Of a stretch of 64,000 bases of DNA, positions 1-8,161 are shown piece after piece. The number at the start of each line of letters is the position of its first letter. Position 1 is the first letter of the stretch. The notes beneath the pieces were generated by a model. It was not told the origin of the DNA, searched no databases, and saw nothing but the letters and a program-made list of their open reading frames with translations. A program made the translations under genes and the position numbers. Origin of the DNA: Candidatus Obscuribacterales bacterium (GTDB lineage Bacteria; Cyanobacteriota; Vampirovibrionia; Obscuribacterales; Obscuribacteraceae); the NCBI GenBank assembly GCA_020050685.1, contig JAGVKG010000021.1, positions 1 through 64,000 on the forward strand. Direction: 5' to 3'.

Positions 1-1298
1 CTAAACTCTCTGTGTGTTCTATCAACCAAATAACCTAACTTCCTCGCGTCTATGAAAAGAGTTTGCCCTCGCCTATCTCTGAACTTGCCGCCTTTTTTAT
101 TACGAGACAAAAACCAAAGGCAAGCCGGAATTTGCGTTCCGTAAAAGAGTTGACCAGGTAAAGCAATCATGCAGTCAACTAGATCTGCTTCGATAATCCG
201 CTTCCTGATTTCCCCCTCCCCTGAAGTGTTAGAAGACATGGAACCATTTGCCAGAACAAAGCCCGCTACTCCATTTGGTGCCAAATGGTGAATCATATGT
301 TGTACCCAACCAAAGTTGGCATTGCCAACTGGTGGCGTTCCATATTTCCATCTAACGTCTTCGCGCAATCTGTCACCGCCCCAGTCACTTACATTGAATG
401 GGGGATTTGCCAGAATATAATCTGCTTTTAGATCTTTATGAAGGTCATTATGAAAGCTGTCAGCGTGATGCGGTCCGAGGTTTGCATCAATGCCACGAAT
501 GGCAAGATTCATTTTGGCCAGCCGCCATGTGGTTGGATTCGATTCTTGTCCGAATATTGAAATGTCACCAAGCCTGCCACCGTGTTGTTCAATAAATTCT
601 TCGCTCTGAACAAACATGCCGCTTGAGCCGCAGCAGGGATCATACACCCGTCCCTTGTAAGGCTCGATCATTTCTACTAAAAGCCTTACCACGCACCGAG
701 GCGTATAAAATTCCCCGCCGCCTTTTCCTTCTGCTCCGGCAAACTTGGCTAAGAAATATTCGTACACGCGGCCCAGGACATCTTTGGAGCGGCTTTCGTC
801 ATCGCCAAGTGCGATTGTACCGATTAAATCTATTAGCTCGCCAAGTCTCTGCTTGTCCAGAGTTGGCCGCGCATAATCTTTGGAAAGAACACCTTTCAGC
901 GATGGATTCTCTCGCTCTATGGCAATCATTGCCTCATCGAGCAGTTTGCCTATGTTTGGCTGCTTCGCGTTTGCTTGCAAGAAAGACCAACGCGCTTCCT
1001 TGGGTACCCAGAACACGTTGTCTGCCGTGAACTCGTCACGATCTTCTGCCAATTTATATCGAGCCGTTGGCTCTTGCACATACAATGAATTTTTTGGATC
1101 TGATGCTTGCTCAATGATTTTCTTGACTCTTTCTTCGTAAGCATCCGAAATGTATTTCAGGAATATCAGCCCAAGCGCAACATGCTTATACTCACTCGGG
1201 TCCATGTGCCCGCGCATTTTGTCAGCCGCTGCCCAGAGCTTTTCTTCAAAGCCAAGATTGGCACCGTTATTACTGTTCTTCTTCTGGTTCTTTGCCAT
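1..1298 (-). CDS. hsdM: Type I restriction-modification N6-adenine methyltransferase subunit, 3' end beyond window
   Basis: This is the modification/core subunit of a type I R-M enzyme; it transfers a methyl group from S-adenosylmethionine to adenine N6 together with a specificity subunit HsdS. The frame starts at the ATG at 1298 ([10 protein letters not shown]) and stays open to base 1, so about 432 residues are seen and the C terminus is missing. Visible signatures are the HsdM N-terminal helical domain ([20 protein letters not shown]), GEFYTP near residue 195, the SAM-binding [10 protein letters not shown] near 214, the catalytic NPPF near 296, and [18 protein letters not shown] at the edge. 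It follows a hydrolase gene on the same strand after 28 bp. hsdS and hsdR would be expected to the left and cannot be seen. Confidence 0.95.
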   Translation of the reverse strand, partial: MAKNQKKNSNNGANLGFEEKLWAAADKMRGHMDPSEYKHVALGLIFLKYISDAYEERVKKIIEQASDPKNSLYVQEPTARYKLAEDRDEFTADNVFWVPKEARWSFLQANAKQPNIGKLLDEAMIAIERENPSLKGVLSKDYARPTLDKQRLGELIDLIGTIALGDDESRSKDVLGRVYEYFLAKFAGAEGKGGGEFYTPRCVVRLLVEMIEPYKGRVYDPCCGSSGMFVQSEEFIEQHGGRLGDISIFGQESNPTTWRLAKMNLAIRGIDANLGPHHADSFHNDLHKDLKADYILANPPFNVSDWGGDRLREDVRWKYGTPPVGNANFGWVQHMIHHLAPNGVAGFVLANGSMSSNTSGEGEIRKRIIEADLVDCMIALPGQLFYGTQIPACLWFLSRNKKGGKFRDRRGQTLFIDARKLGYLVDRTHREF

Positions 1299-1326
1299 TG
1301 TTTCCTTCGTTGAATTTATTTTGTCC

Positions 1327-2403
1327 TTACTTGGTCACTCTAAACAAATGCTGCTTCTCCTGCAAAAACAAATACTTGTTGGAGTAACCACCTTCCTGTT
1401 GCCGAATTAGGTCTATGAATATCGGCAATGGAAAAGCATGCGTTTTAAAATAGAGCCCCTCTATTCCATACAAATCTGCCCCTTCTGTTTTGATGAGTTT
1501 GTTTAACGCATTCAGTGGTGCACCCAATCTTCCATAGAACCCTCTTTGTACCTGTGACCCTAGTAACGCCGGATCGGTATTATTTTTTGTAACTATGATG
1601 TGCTCGCTATTAAAGGCTATACCAGGCTCGTCGCTGGCAAAATCGTCGACATTAACATCAGCGCAGCCAAATCCTACAGCTCTAAACTTAGGATAAGCAG
1701 GATTGCTACCATGGTTCCAGTATCTGTACTTCAATGTTTCATGCAAGAACCGATTTCCCATGCTATGTGCCAACAGCACTATGCGATCACTTCCAACGCC
1801 TTGTTCCAGACTTTCCAAAAATTCAGTAAATGCCTTTGCCCCATTTCGCTGCCGGATCTCATTTTCCCGATATTGCTCCATCGTTGGCGGTTTTGCTGCC
1901 CAGGCGTACACCAATACAGGCGCATCTAAGCTGCTTGCAATCTTCGCCCCGTCTTCAAGACTTTTGTCGAAGCCAATGCAGCATCCATTTACGTAAACTA
2001 TTAGCGGTCTGTTTTCTGGTCCATCATCTATGATCTTTTTTATCTGTGAGATGAGCTGTTCGCTATTCAAAGTTGTGTTGTTAACCAATGGTTTTCCCGG
2101 ATCGGTACCAGGTAAAACATTCCACCAGCCCAGTCCATGAATCCGATCAAAATCTGAAATGTCAGGCTGATCAACGAGAACAATATTTTTGATTCCGCAA
2201 CTTACCGCAACAGGCTTAGCCTGATCATCTGTAAAGGCAATGTTTGCGGTATAGCTGCTGTTTAAGACTCGATCTGTTGCGTAAAAGATAGGAATTACAA
2301 GCTTATTTGAAGCAAGGCTTGGCAAACAAGACCATGCCAAGCAGGCTAACTGAAGCAAGCCAAATATTGCTATTTGCCAGATCCACTCAATTGCACTTTT
2401 CAT
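1327..2403 (-). CDS. Exported DUF900-type alpha/beta hydrolase
   Basis: A 358-residue protein with a hydrophobic N terminus (about residues 7-30, probable signal peptide ending near SLAS) followed by FYATDR, the usual opening of DUF900 hydrolases. An oxyanion/beta-strand segment [11 protein letters not shown] lies near 135-146, and the nucleophile elbow AHSMGN at 212-217 puts the catalytic serine at 214. DUF900 proteins are predicted esterases or lipases of unknown substrate. It lies directly upstream of hsdM on the same strand, but nothing in the sequence ties it to restriction. The substrate is unknown; an exported lipase or esterase is the most that can be said. Confidence 0.8.
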   Translation of the reverse strand: MKSAIEWIWQIAIFGLLQLACLAWSCLPSLASNKLVIPIFYATDRVLNSSYTANIAFTDDQAKPVAVSCGIKNIVLVDQPDISDFDRIHGLGWWNVLPGTDPGKPLVNNTTLNSEQLISQIKKIIDDGPENRPLIVYVNGCCIGFDKSLEDGAKIASSLDAPVLVYAWAAKPPTMEQYRENEIRQRNGAKAFTEFLESLEQGVGSDRIVLLAHSMGNRFLHETLKYRYWNHGSNPAYPKFRAVGFGCADVNVDDFASDEPGIAFNSEHIIVTKNNTDPALLGSQVQRGFYGRLGAPLNALNKLIKTEGADLYGIEGLYFKTHAFPLPIFIDLIRQQEGGYSNKYLFLQEKQHLFRVTK

Positions 2404-2788
2404 TCTTCTTTACCTTGCAAATAAAAGCAGACAAATTCGTTCGACCCTTTCTAAATATCTTCCGCCAGAATGGCTTTTTCAAATTAGTTCCAAGCATCAT
2501 GTCTGTCCTAGATTTAACTCAACAGCAACCATTTCCGGAAACATTGGCATCCCGCAATTCAAAAATCCTAGCAAATAACGCCAAGCGGTTCATTGGTCTG
2601 AGTAAATCATTTGGTATGTGATCGTGCTCCACTCCCCAATTTACAGTACATTGGGTCTAGCGGGTGAATTCCCGCCAAAAGCACGCGTGGCGCTTGACAA
2701 GCGATAGCAAATACAACTGTTTGTTTGATTAACTGATCGGCTATAAGCGTGATGTGCGCCAAGCGCTTGTCTGACTTTTACACGATCC
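2404..2788. other. 385-bp spacer with short palindromes, no gene
   Basis: No convincing gene is seen between mrr and the hydrolase. The spacer holds a small hairpin (GCGGG, 6-nt loop, CCCGC at 2660-2675), an inverted repeat CGCTTG-A-CAAGCG at 2691-2703, and the 10-bp palindrome CAAGCGCTTG at 2760-2769 that repeats the same half-sites close to the mrr stop. The two CGCTTG/CAAGCG elements could be terminator or protein-binding sites; no T-run follows them. Confidence 0.4.
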
Positions 2789-3706
2789 TCAATCCTCAAC
2801 AAAATAATCCGAATCAATTCTTTTTAGCTCGTAGACCTTCTCTGTCGCCACGCCGATGTTGTGATCAACCAACAACTGCATGAGTTCCACGCCGTCGATC
2901 AAAACGATTTTGCTGTCAATCCTCGATGTGTAGTCTTGCGCTTCATCTGAGAATCGGGACGTGGTAATGAATACGCCCTTACGGGCGCGGTGCATTTGTA
3001 GTGCGCCTGCAAATTTCTGAATTTCTGGTCTGCCTACGGTCGTTCCATCCCAGCGTTTTGCTTGTACATAAACAGAGTCGAGTCCCAGGCGATCTTCTTT
3101 GATAATGCCGTCGATGCCACCATCACCGGATCTCCCAATTGCTTGCCCGGCATCTTTGCGTGATCCGCCGTATCCCATTTTGAGCAATAGCTCTACAACC
3201 AGGTTCTCAAAAAATTGCGGAGAACAGTTCTTGATCTTTTGCAAAAGTTCAAGCTCAAGAGCTGACCGAATTTTGTGATAGCCGGATTCGATTGATTCCT
3301 CTGGAGTACTTTCTAAGTCGAGTTGGCTTGTTGTATTTGGTATACCAGCTTCTTCGCTGCTTCCTCGCCCATAGAAGTCTGTGAATTTCGAAAAGCTCTG
3401 CAACGCACTCACGTCTATCGCGGGAGGTGCGGTCTTGAGAAAATCAATTCCCTGTGGCGTGATCTTGAATGTGCCTCTTCCAGTACTCTGAAGCAACCCT
3501 GCCTTGACAAGATAAGTCTTTGCCCAGCCAACCCTGTTGTCGACAATTGCTTGTTGCCCGCTGGGTAAACGCTCTTTAAGTTCAGCTTCGGACAATTGAA
3601 ATTGTGCCGCTAAGCGATTGACTGCATCTCTAAAGTTTAGTTCCTGCTGGCTCTCTGCCAAGTTTAGAAGTGGCAGCATAAACTCGTGGTATTTTGGAAT
3701 TGCCAA
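2789..3706 (-). CDS. mrr: Mrr-type restriction endonuclease
   Basis: Mrr enzymes are type IV restriction nucleases that cut methylated DNA. I place the start at the TTG at 3706, because AAGGAG lies 7 nt upstream and the product then begins LAIPKYHEFMLPLL, the normal Mrr N terminus, giving 305 residues (E. coli Mrr has about 304). The N-terminal winged-helix domain covers about residues 1-95. The C-terminal Mrr_cat PD-(D/E)xK domain shows FENLVVELLLKMGYGG, the acidic residue in GIDG (D199), and QAK at 215-217. A longer reading from 3826 would add 40 residues unlike the family. It sits between a type I methylase and a toxin-antitoxin block, typical of a defence island. Confidence 0.9.
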   Translation of the reverse strand: MAIPKYHEFMLPLLNLAESQQELNFRDAVNRLAAQFQLSEAELKERLPSGQQAIVDNRVGWAKTYLVKAGLLQSTGRGTFKITPQGIDFLKTAPPAIDVSALQSFSKFTDFYGRGSSEEAGIPNTTSQLDLESTPEESIESGYHKIRSALELELLQKIKNCSPQFFENLVVELLLKMGYGGSRKDAGQAIGRSGDGGIDGIIKEDRLGLDSVYVQAKRWDGTTVGRPEIQKFAGALQMHRARKGVFITTSRFSDEAQDYTSRIDSKIVLIDGVELMQLLVDHNIGVATEKVYELKRIDSDYFVED

Positions 3707-3893
3707 GAAATTGCTCCTTGAAATTTGGAAAGCTCCAGTTTGCCATTTTTCTCCTGGTTGGAAGTTGAGTGCAGATTCGTATATACGATCTGTACCACTT
3801 ATTGATGAAGTAACGATGTGTCTCAAAGTTTTGTTACAAGGTATGGTGGGCGAAAGCGCAACAGGTGCGGAAATAAAATTTGCTGGGTGATTT

Positions 3894-3928
3894 TACTGCA
3901 CGTATTTCGCAGTCTGATCGACTACAAT
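3894..3928 (+). promoter_or_regulatory. Shared-motif promoter A (truncated AAA+ copy)
   Basis: ACTGCA (3895-3900), a 7-nt spacer, CGCAGTC (3908-3914), exactly 8 nt, then the -10 hexamer TACAAT (3923-3928). The imperfect palindrome replaces a normal -35 box. Four other promoters in the island have the same spacing. It lies about 100 bp upstream of the ATG at 4013. Confidence 0.65.
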
Positions 3929-4362
3929 AAAAGCAACTTATTAACTCCGCATTTCTTCCCTCTTCTCCCCACTCATCCGTGAGTGAGAGCAATTTTGCTC
4001 AGAAGTAAATCTATGAAAAATAATAACAAAGACAAATTACATTCTGAAACGGACTACATTCTCACCGCCGGCAAAAAGTCGATACGGCTTGAACTATTCC
4101 GCGGTGGTGACTCGGCGCGTGCTTCTATTAATAGTATGCTCAGGGAGCATTTTGGCTGCGATCCTAATCTGTTTCCGATTGTAGAAATTGCTGTGCCACC
4201 ATATGACGTGCCCAATCTTTCACGTGCGGTGGATAAATATCTGGAAGCGGATGCATGCTCTGCTAAGTTGATTGGTGTTCGCAGTGAATACGGCAATACG
4301 GACATGAGCGATTTGCTGCGCGATGAAAATGACGCGAGCGCTGCAATGTACTGCAAAGGTTC
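3895..4362 (+). repeat. Direct duplication, copy 1 (468 bp)
   Basis: This stretch matches 6584-7051 with a constant offset of 2689 and no net indel. It covers the promoter, leader and first 117 codons of the AAA+ gene. The two copies differ at only 7 of 117 residues. Similarity stops abruptly after 4362, where foreign sequence begins. Confidence 0.92.
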
Positions 4363-4411
4363 AAAGCAACCCGTATCAGGTTGCGCGTCCGGCACCGTGT
4401 CGCACCAATAG
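4013..4411 (+). pseudogene. 3'-truncated duplicate of the AAA+ ATPase gene
   Basis: The frame encodes the first 117 residues of the AAA+ protein at 6702-8093 almost unchanged (for example ILTAGKKSIRLELFRGGDS and VPPYDVPNLSRAVDKYLEAD). It then runs into unrelated sequence (KQPVSGCASGTVSHQ) and stops. All ATPase motifs are lost, so it cannot be an ATPase; it could still make the N-terminal domain alone. It keeps a promoter of the shared type with a good -10 box. The abrupt join at 4362 marks the edge of the inserted Fic/AbiE segment. Confidence 0.85.
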
Positions 4412-4687
4412 CTTTTTCTCGACCAAGCTGCGGAAATGCTCTTTGAGCGTATTGCCGCTTGCACCGGTGGCGCGCACAATGTCGCGCATGGTCACGCGGC
4501 CTTGATCGCGGGCATAGTCCAGAATTTTGACAGCCAATTCCGGCAAGTCGGCAAGTACGATTTTTTCGCGCTCGACTTTAACGGCCAGTCGCCGCATGTG
4601 CTGCTGCAAAGCGCGCATGAAAAATTCTAGCCAGACAAGCTGAACGGCAACGGGACGGGTTCTAGTTGCAAGTGACCGGCTAAATGG
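4376..4687 (-). pseudogene. Remnant of the C-terminal winged-helix end of a Fic-family protein
   Basis: The minus-strand frame, open from 4687, reads VQLVWLEFFMRALQQHM, then ELAVKILDYARDQGRVTM and GASGNTLKEHFRSLVEKKLL, ending HGAGRAT before TGA. This resembles the C-terminal winged helix of Fic (filamentation induced by cAMP) proteins, which usually end GR(A/G)TWY. The stop replaces that Trp codon (TGG to TGA) and the next codon is still TAC. No Fic catalytic motif is present and the upstream frame is closed by TGA at 4688-4690. It is therefore a relic, cut by the duplication junction at 4362 just downstream. The Fic assignment rests on recalled family resemblance. Confidence 0.55.
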
Positions 4688-4804
4688 TCAAGATCTTTGT
4701 AGGGATAGCGGGTCAACTGTTACAAATGCCCATCCGTGTGTTGACGATGACCGGATAAATATGTAAGATTCTGATATGTTTAGCCGGTCAACATTTACAA
4801 ATGC
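4673..4804. repeat. Inverted and direct repeats upstream of abiEi, probable AbiEi operator
   Basis: TGACCGGCTAAA (4673-4684) is the exact reverse complement of TTTAGCCGGTCA (4779-4790), with a one-mismatch direct copy TGACCGGATAAA at 4748-4759. A second pair, GGTCAAC-N2-TTACAAATGC, occurs at 4711-4729 and 4786-4804 (17/19 identical). The last copies overlap the abiEi start. Known AbiEi antitoxins bind repeats upstream of their own operon, which fits. Confidence 0.55.
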
Positions 4805-5591
4805 GCGGTTCTTCGCCAGGCACCCGGTATTTACTACCGATGAGTTTGCTGCTGCCAATCAGCGCACCAAGCGCGAGTCAAAGCACTCGCTGCTGGCTTA
4901 CAACCGCCGGTCCGGTCGGTTGTTGAATATCCGGCGCGGTCTGTACGCAGTGGTGCCGGATGGCATGGAATCGGAATCTTACATGGTCAATCCGTTTCTG
5001 GTGGCCGGCAAGGCGACTGTGGACGCGGTACTTGCTTATCATGCAGCCTTGCAATTCCATGGTTATGCCTACAGCCACTTCAATACCGTGACCTATCTGA
5101 CTAGCCAGAAGGAGTCGAAGAAATTCACGTTTCAAGGTACCGAATACATCGGCGTGACGCAACCGAAGATCCTCATGCGCAAGGAGCAGCAAAATTTTGG
5201 CGTCGACATCGTCGACCAGCTGGGCATGGACATCCGCGTCACTTGCATCGAGCGCACGCTTGTTGATTGTTTCGATCGCATCGATCTGTCCGGCGGCATC
5301 GAGGAAGTATGGCGCTCATTGCAGCTCGTGCCGTACCTGCGCATGCAGCGCATCCTGGATTATTTGGCGCTGCTGGATAATGCGGTGACAACAGCCAAAG
5401 TTGGCCTCTTCTTCGAAACTTATAAAGAGCACTTGCGAGTTAAGGACGAAGACCTTGCCACTTTGCGCGGCCGCAAACCGCTTCACCGCTGTTACATGTT
5501 TCCCGGTGAGCATGGTGGCAAGCTTGTTTCCGATTGGAATTTGATAGTTCCTCAGGCCGTTCTTGAACGCAATTGGGAGGAACCGCTTTGA
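4776..5591 (+). CDS. abiEi: Type IV toxin-antitoxin AbiEi-family antitoxin
   Basis: A 271-residue protein of the AbiEi family, whose winged-helix N terminus represses its own operon and whose C-terminal part neutralises the AbiEii nucleotidyltransferase. Visible family features are the opening ARFFARHPVFTTDEFAAA, the wing segment RRSGRLLNIRRGLYAVVP (about 45-62), and VTCIERTLVDCFDRIDLSGG in the middle. The ATG at 4776 has no strong SD and sits inside the repeat block. The stop overlaps the TTG start of the toxin gene, so the two are translationally coupled. The gene is GC-richer than the neighbouring island genes, suggesting transfer from elsewhere. It may also be read from promoter A through the truncated AAA+ copy. 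Confidence 0.88.
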   Translation: MFSRSTFTNARFFARHPVFTTDEFAAANQRTKRESKHSLLAYNRRSGRLLNIRRGLYAVVPDGMESESYMVNPFLVAGKATVDAVLAYHAALQFHGYAYSHFNTVTYLTSQKESKKFTFQGTEYIGVTQPKILMRKEQQNFGVDIVDQLGMDIRVTCIERTLVDCFDRIDLSGGIEEVWRSLQLVPYLRMQRILDYLALLDNAVTTAKVGLFFETYKEHLRVKDEDLATLRGRKPLHRCYMFPGEHGGKLVSDWNLIVPQAVLERNWEEPL

Positions 5592-6553
5592 AAATTTCAA
5601 GCAATCGCCTCAACGAAATCGCTGCCGAGACAGGCTTCCGGCCTGACGCTCTGGAGAAAGTCATTCGGCTCCTGGACCTGCTCAATCAAATTTTTGAAAC
5701 CGAGTCTCTCAAAGACAAACTCGTCTTAAAGGGTGGAACCGGGCTCAATTTGTTCGTCTTCGACGTTCCACGCCTATCCGTGGATATCGATCTCAATTAC
5801 ATCGGCGCTGCCGATCTTAAAACCATGCAGGCGGAAAGACCAGACGTTGAAGCTGAGTTGCTGAGCATCTGTCGGCTCGCGGACTTCACTGTGAATGAGA
5901 TTCCATCTGATGATCATGCCGGTGGCAAGTGGAGGCTTTCATATCAGACCGCGTTCGGCTCTGCATCTAATCTGGAGCTGGACCTGAACTTTATGCATCG
6001 CGTCACCTTCCATCCGGTGAAGTTGCTGGATTCCAAAATCCTCGGCACATATCAGGCATCAAAGATTCCGGTGTTGGACACCATGGAATTAGCAGCCGGA
6101 AAACTGTCGGCGTTGCTCACGCGCAATGCCAGCCGCGACCTGTTTGATACAGCCAAGTTGAGTAAATTTGTTGACGTGGACAGCGAAGACTTCCGAGTGA
6201 TGCATGTATTGTATGGTGCGATGAACCCGCGCGCAGACTGGCGGCAAGTCGGCATTGATAACATCTCCGCCGACTTGAAAGAACTGAAACGCAAACTTAT
6301 TCCGGTACTGCGCACAAAGGATCTTGGCGCAAAGCGCGATGATGAAACACTGATCCAAAACTTAATCGATCAGTGTCGGCAATTTGTTTCTCACTTGTTT
6401 CCCCTGCGCGAACAGGAAGTCCAATTCATCGCGCTTTTGCGGGACCAGGGCAAAGTGGCGCCCGAGCTTCTGACCGCCGATCCTGACCTGGCTGAACGAA
6501 TCCACCGGCATCCGGGAATTCTCCGAAGGGCTGCCTCGGCGATAGCCGATTAG
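5588..6553 (+). CDS. abiEii: AbiEii-family nucleotidyltransferase toxin
   Basis: Toxin of the AbiE system: a DNA polymerase-beta-fold nucleotidyltransferase (DUF1814) that in studied relatives modifies tRNA acceptor ends and stops growth, including during phage infection. The start is taken as TTG at 5588, because GGAGG lies 7 nt upstream and the TTG overlaps the antitoxin stop (TTGA); this gives 321 residues. Motifs: KGGTGLN at 48-54, VDIDL at 65-69 carrying the metal-binding acidic pair, and a later Lys/Asp segment AGKLSALLTRNASRDLFD. All key motifs are intact, so the toxin is probably active. The stop lies 30 bp before the second duplication copy. Confidence 0.88.
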   Translation: MKISSNRLNEIAAETGFRPDALEKVIRLLDLLNQIFETESLKDKLVLKGGTGLNLFVFDVPRLSVDIDLNYIGAADLKTMQAERPDVEAELLSICRLADFTVNEIPSDDHAGGKWRLSYQTAFGSASNLELDLNFMHRVTFHPVKLLDSKILGTYQASKIPVLDTMELAAGKLSALLTRNASRDLFDTAKLSKFVDVDSEDFRVMHVLYGAMNPRADWRQVGIDNISADLKELKRKLIPVLRTKDLGAKRDDETLIQNLIDQCRQFVSHLFPLREQEVQFIALLRDQGKVAPELLTADPDLAERIHRHPGILRRAASAIAD

Positions 6554-6582
6554 CCAAGGACACCCAGTTTGCCAAGTGACGT

Positions 6583-6617
6583 GACTGCAAGTATTTCGCG
6601 GTCTGGCAGATTATAAT
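6583..6617 (+). promoter_or_regulatory. Shared-motif promoter B (intact AAA+ gene)
   Basis: GACTGCA (6583-6589), a 7-nt spacer, CGCGGTC (6597-6603), 8 nt, then a perfect TATAAT (6612-6617). The right half-site is weaker than in the other four promoters (5 of 7 paired), but the spacing is identical. It drives the intact AAA+ gene whose ATG is at 6702. Confidence 0.6.
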
Positions 6618-7051
6618 AAGAGCAACTTATTTACTTCGCGTTTCTTTCCTCTTCTCCCCACTCATCCGTGAGCGAGAGCAATTTTGCTCAGAAATAAATC
6701 TATGAAAACTAATAGCAAAGACAAATCACATTCTGAAACGGACTACATTCTCACTGCTGGCAAAAAGTCGATACGGCTTGAACTATTTCGCGGTGGTGAT
6801 TCGGCGCGCGTATCTATTAATAGTATGCTCAGGGAGCATTTTGGCTGCGATCCTAATTTGTTTCCGATTGTAGAAATTGGTGTGCCACCATATGATGTGC
6901 CCAATCTTTCGCGTGCGGTGGATAAATATCTGGAAGCAGATGCACGTTCTGCTAAGTTGATTGGTGTTCGCAGTGAATATGGCAATACGGACATGAGCGA
7001 TTTGCTGCGCGATGAAAATGACGCTAGTGCTGCAATGTACTGCGAAGGTTC
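6584..7051 (+). repeat. Direct duplication, copy 2 (468 bp)
   Basis: Matches 3895-4362 base for base at a constant offset of 2689. This copy runs on into the complete AAA+ gene, so the full gene sits right of the AbiE cassette and the truncated copy left of it. Confidence 0.92.
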
Positions 7052-8093
7052 GCTTCAATATGCTCACGTGGAACTTCCTGGCAAGCAGAAAATTGCTTGC
7101 GTTTCGCAGGGCTTGTACATGATTTGTGCCGGCAATCTTCGTTTGGCTGCTTTGATTAGTGAATCTCGCAATGGCTTCAAGCTCGAAGTTACTTCCAGCA
7201 CCAGAGAGGTGGCGGATGAGTTCATCAGCTCAATTCTTGCCGTTATGCCGGATGTGAATATTTACAAAGGCAAGATAGTTTCCGCAGTTCAAAACGATTC
7301 GGGTGCAATGGAGCTCAAGTTTCAGGAGCTGCCGAGCTTGACGCGCGAAGCTTTGATTCTGCCGGAGGGAGTTCTTGATTTAATCGAGAGACACACGATT
7401 ACTTTTTCAAGAAGAAGCGCGCGTTTGTTGAAAGCGCGACGCCATCTAAAACGTGGCTTGTTGCTGCACGGCGAGCCGGGCACGGGCAAGACACTTACGG
7501 CAATGTATCTTGCGCAGGCAATGGAAGGTCGCACTACCGTATTGCTTTCCGGATCAAGTATGTCGGTGCTTTCCGGTGCTTGTCGCTTTGCGCGAGAGCT
7601 GCAACCGGCAACATTGATATTGGAAGATATCGATCTGATTGCGGAGGACCGAAGTCGAAGCACTTCCAATAGTTTGCTATTTGAGTTGTTAAATGAAATG
7701 GATGGGCTGGCTGAGGATGCCGATATATTGTTTGTTCTTACAACGAATCGTCCGGAAGTTTTGGAGGCGGCATTGTCTCAGCGACCGGGACGCGTGGACT
7801 TGGCTGTGAAAATACCGTTGCCGGATGACAATTGCCGTCGGCGATTGTTTGAATTGTATGGCGAAGGTCTTAATTTGAATGTGGCTGAGCTTGATCATTA
7901 TGTTAAGCGCACCAGTGGCGCAAGTGCTGCGTTCATACGAGAGTTAATGCGCAGAGCGTCGCTACTCGCCGATGAAGATGGCGAGCTTTTGCGAGTCAAC
8001 GATGAGCACCTAAAGCAAGCGCTCGATGAACTGTCTACCAAAGATTCTGGATTGACGCGGAGCGTCTTGGGGTTTAGTGGCAGTCGTCTGTGA
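6702..8093 (+). CDS. AAA+ ATPase with an uncharacterised N-terminal domain
   Basis: A 463-residue protein. The C-terminal half is a classical AAA module: Walker A GEPGTGKT at 257-264, Walker B LILEDID at 305-311, sensor-1 TTN at 347-349, and an arginine-finger-like RPGR at 361-364, followed by a helical lid. The order resembles FtsH/Cdc48-type AAA proteins, but there is no protease motif. The first 220 residues match no family I recognise. The ATG at 6702 is preferred because it is conserved in both duplicate copies; a TTG at 6684 is an alternative and no good SD is seen. The leader has a GAGCAA-TT-TTGCTC hairpin just before the start. Function unknown; probably a remodelling ATPase of the island. 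Confidence 0.85.
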   Translation: MKTNSKDKSHSETDYILTAGKKSIRLELFRGGDSARVSINSMLREHFGCDPNLFPIVEIGVPPYDVPNLSRAVDKYLEADARSAKLIGVRSEYGNTDMSDLLRDENDASAAMYCEGSLQYAHVELPGKQKIACVSQGLYMICAGNLRLAALISESRNGFKLEVTSSTREVADEFISSILAVMPDVNIYKGKIVSAVQNDSGAMELKFQELPSLTREALILPEGVLDLIERHTITFSRRSARLLKARRHLKRGLLLHGEPGTGKTLTAMYLAQAMEGRTTVLLSGSSMSVLSGACRFARELQPATLILEDIDLIAEDRSRSTSNSLLFELLNEMDGLAEDADILFVLTTNRPEVLEAALSQRPGRVDLAVKIPLPDDNCRRRLFELYGEGLNLNVAELDHYVKRTSGASAAFIRELMRRASLLADEDGELLRVNDEHLKQALDELSTKDSGLTRSVLGFSGSRL

Positions 8094-8161
8094 TTGCCCG
8101 CCGGCAAGCAATTGTATGTAAAGGTGATATGCGTGGAAACGTTTGATTATGCACGTTGTGG

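Noticed and set aside
2660-2769. Integron attC-like site
   Set aside because: The palindromes lack the conserved attC core and no integrase is near.
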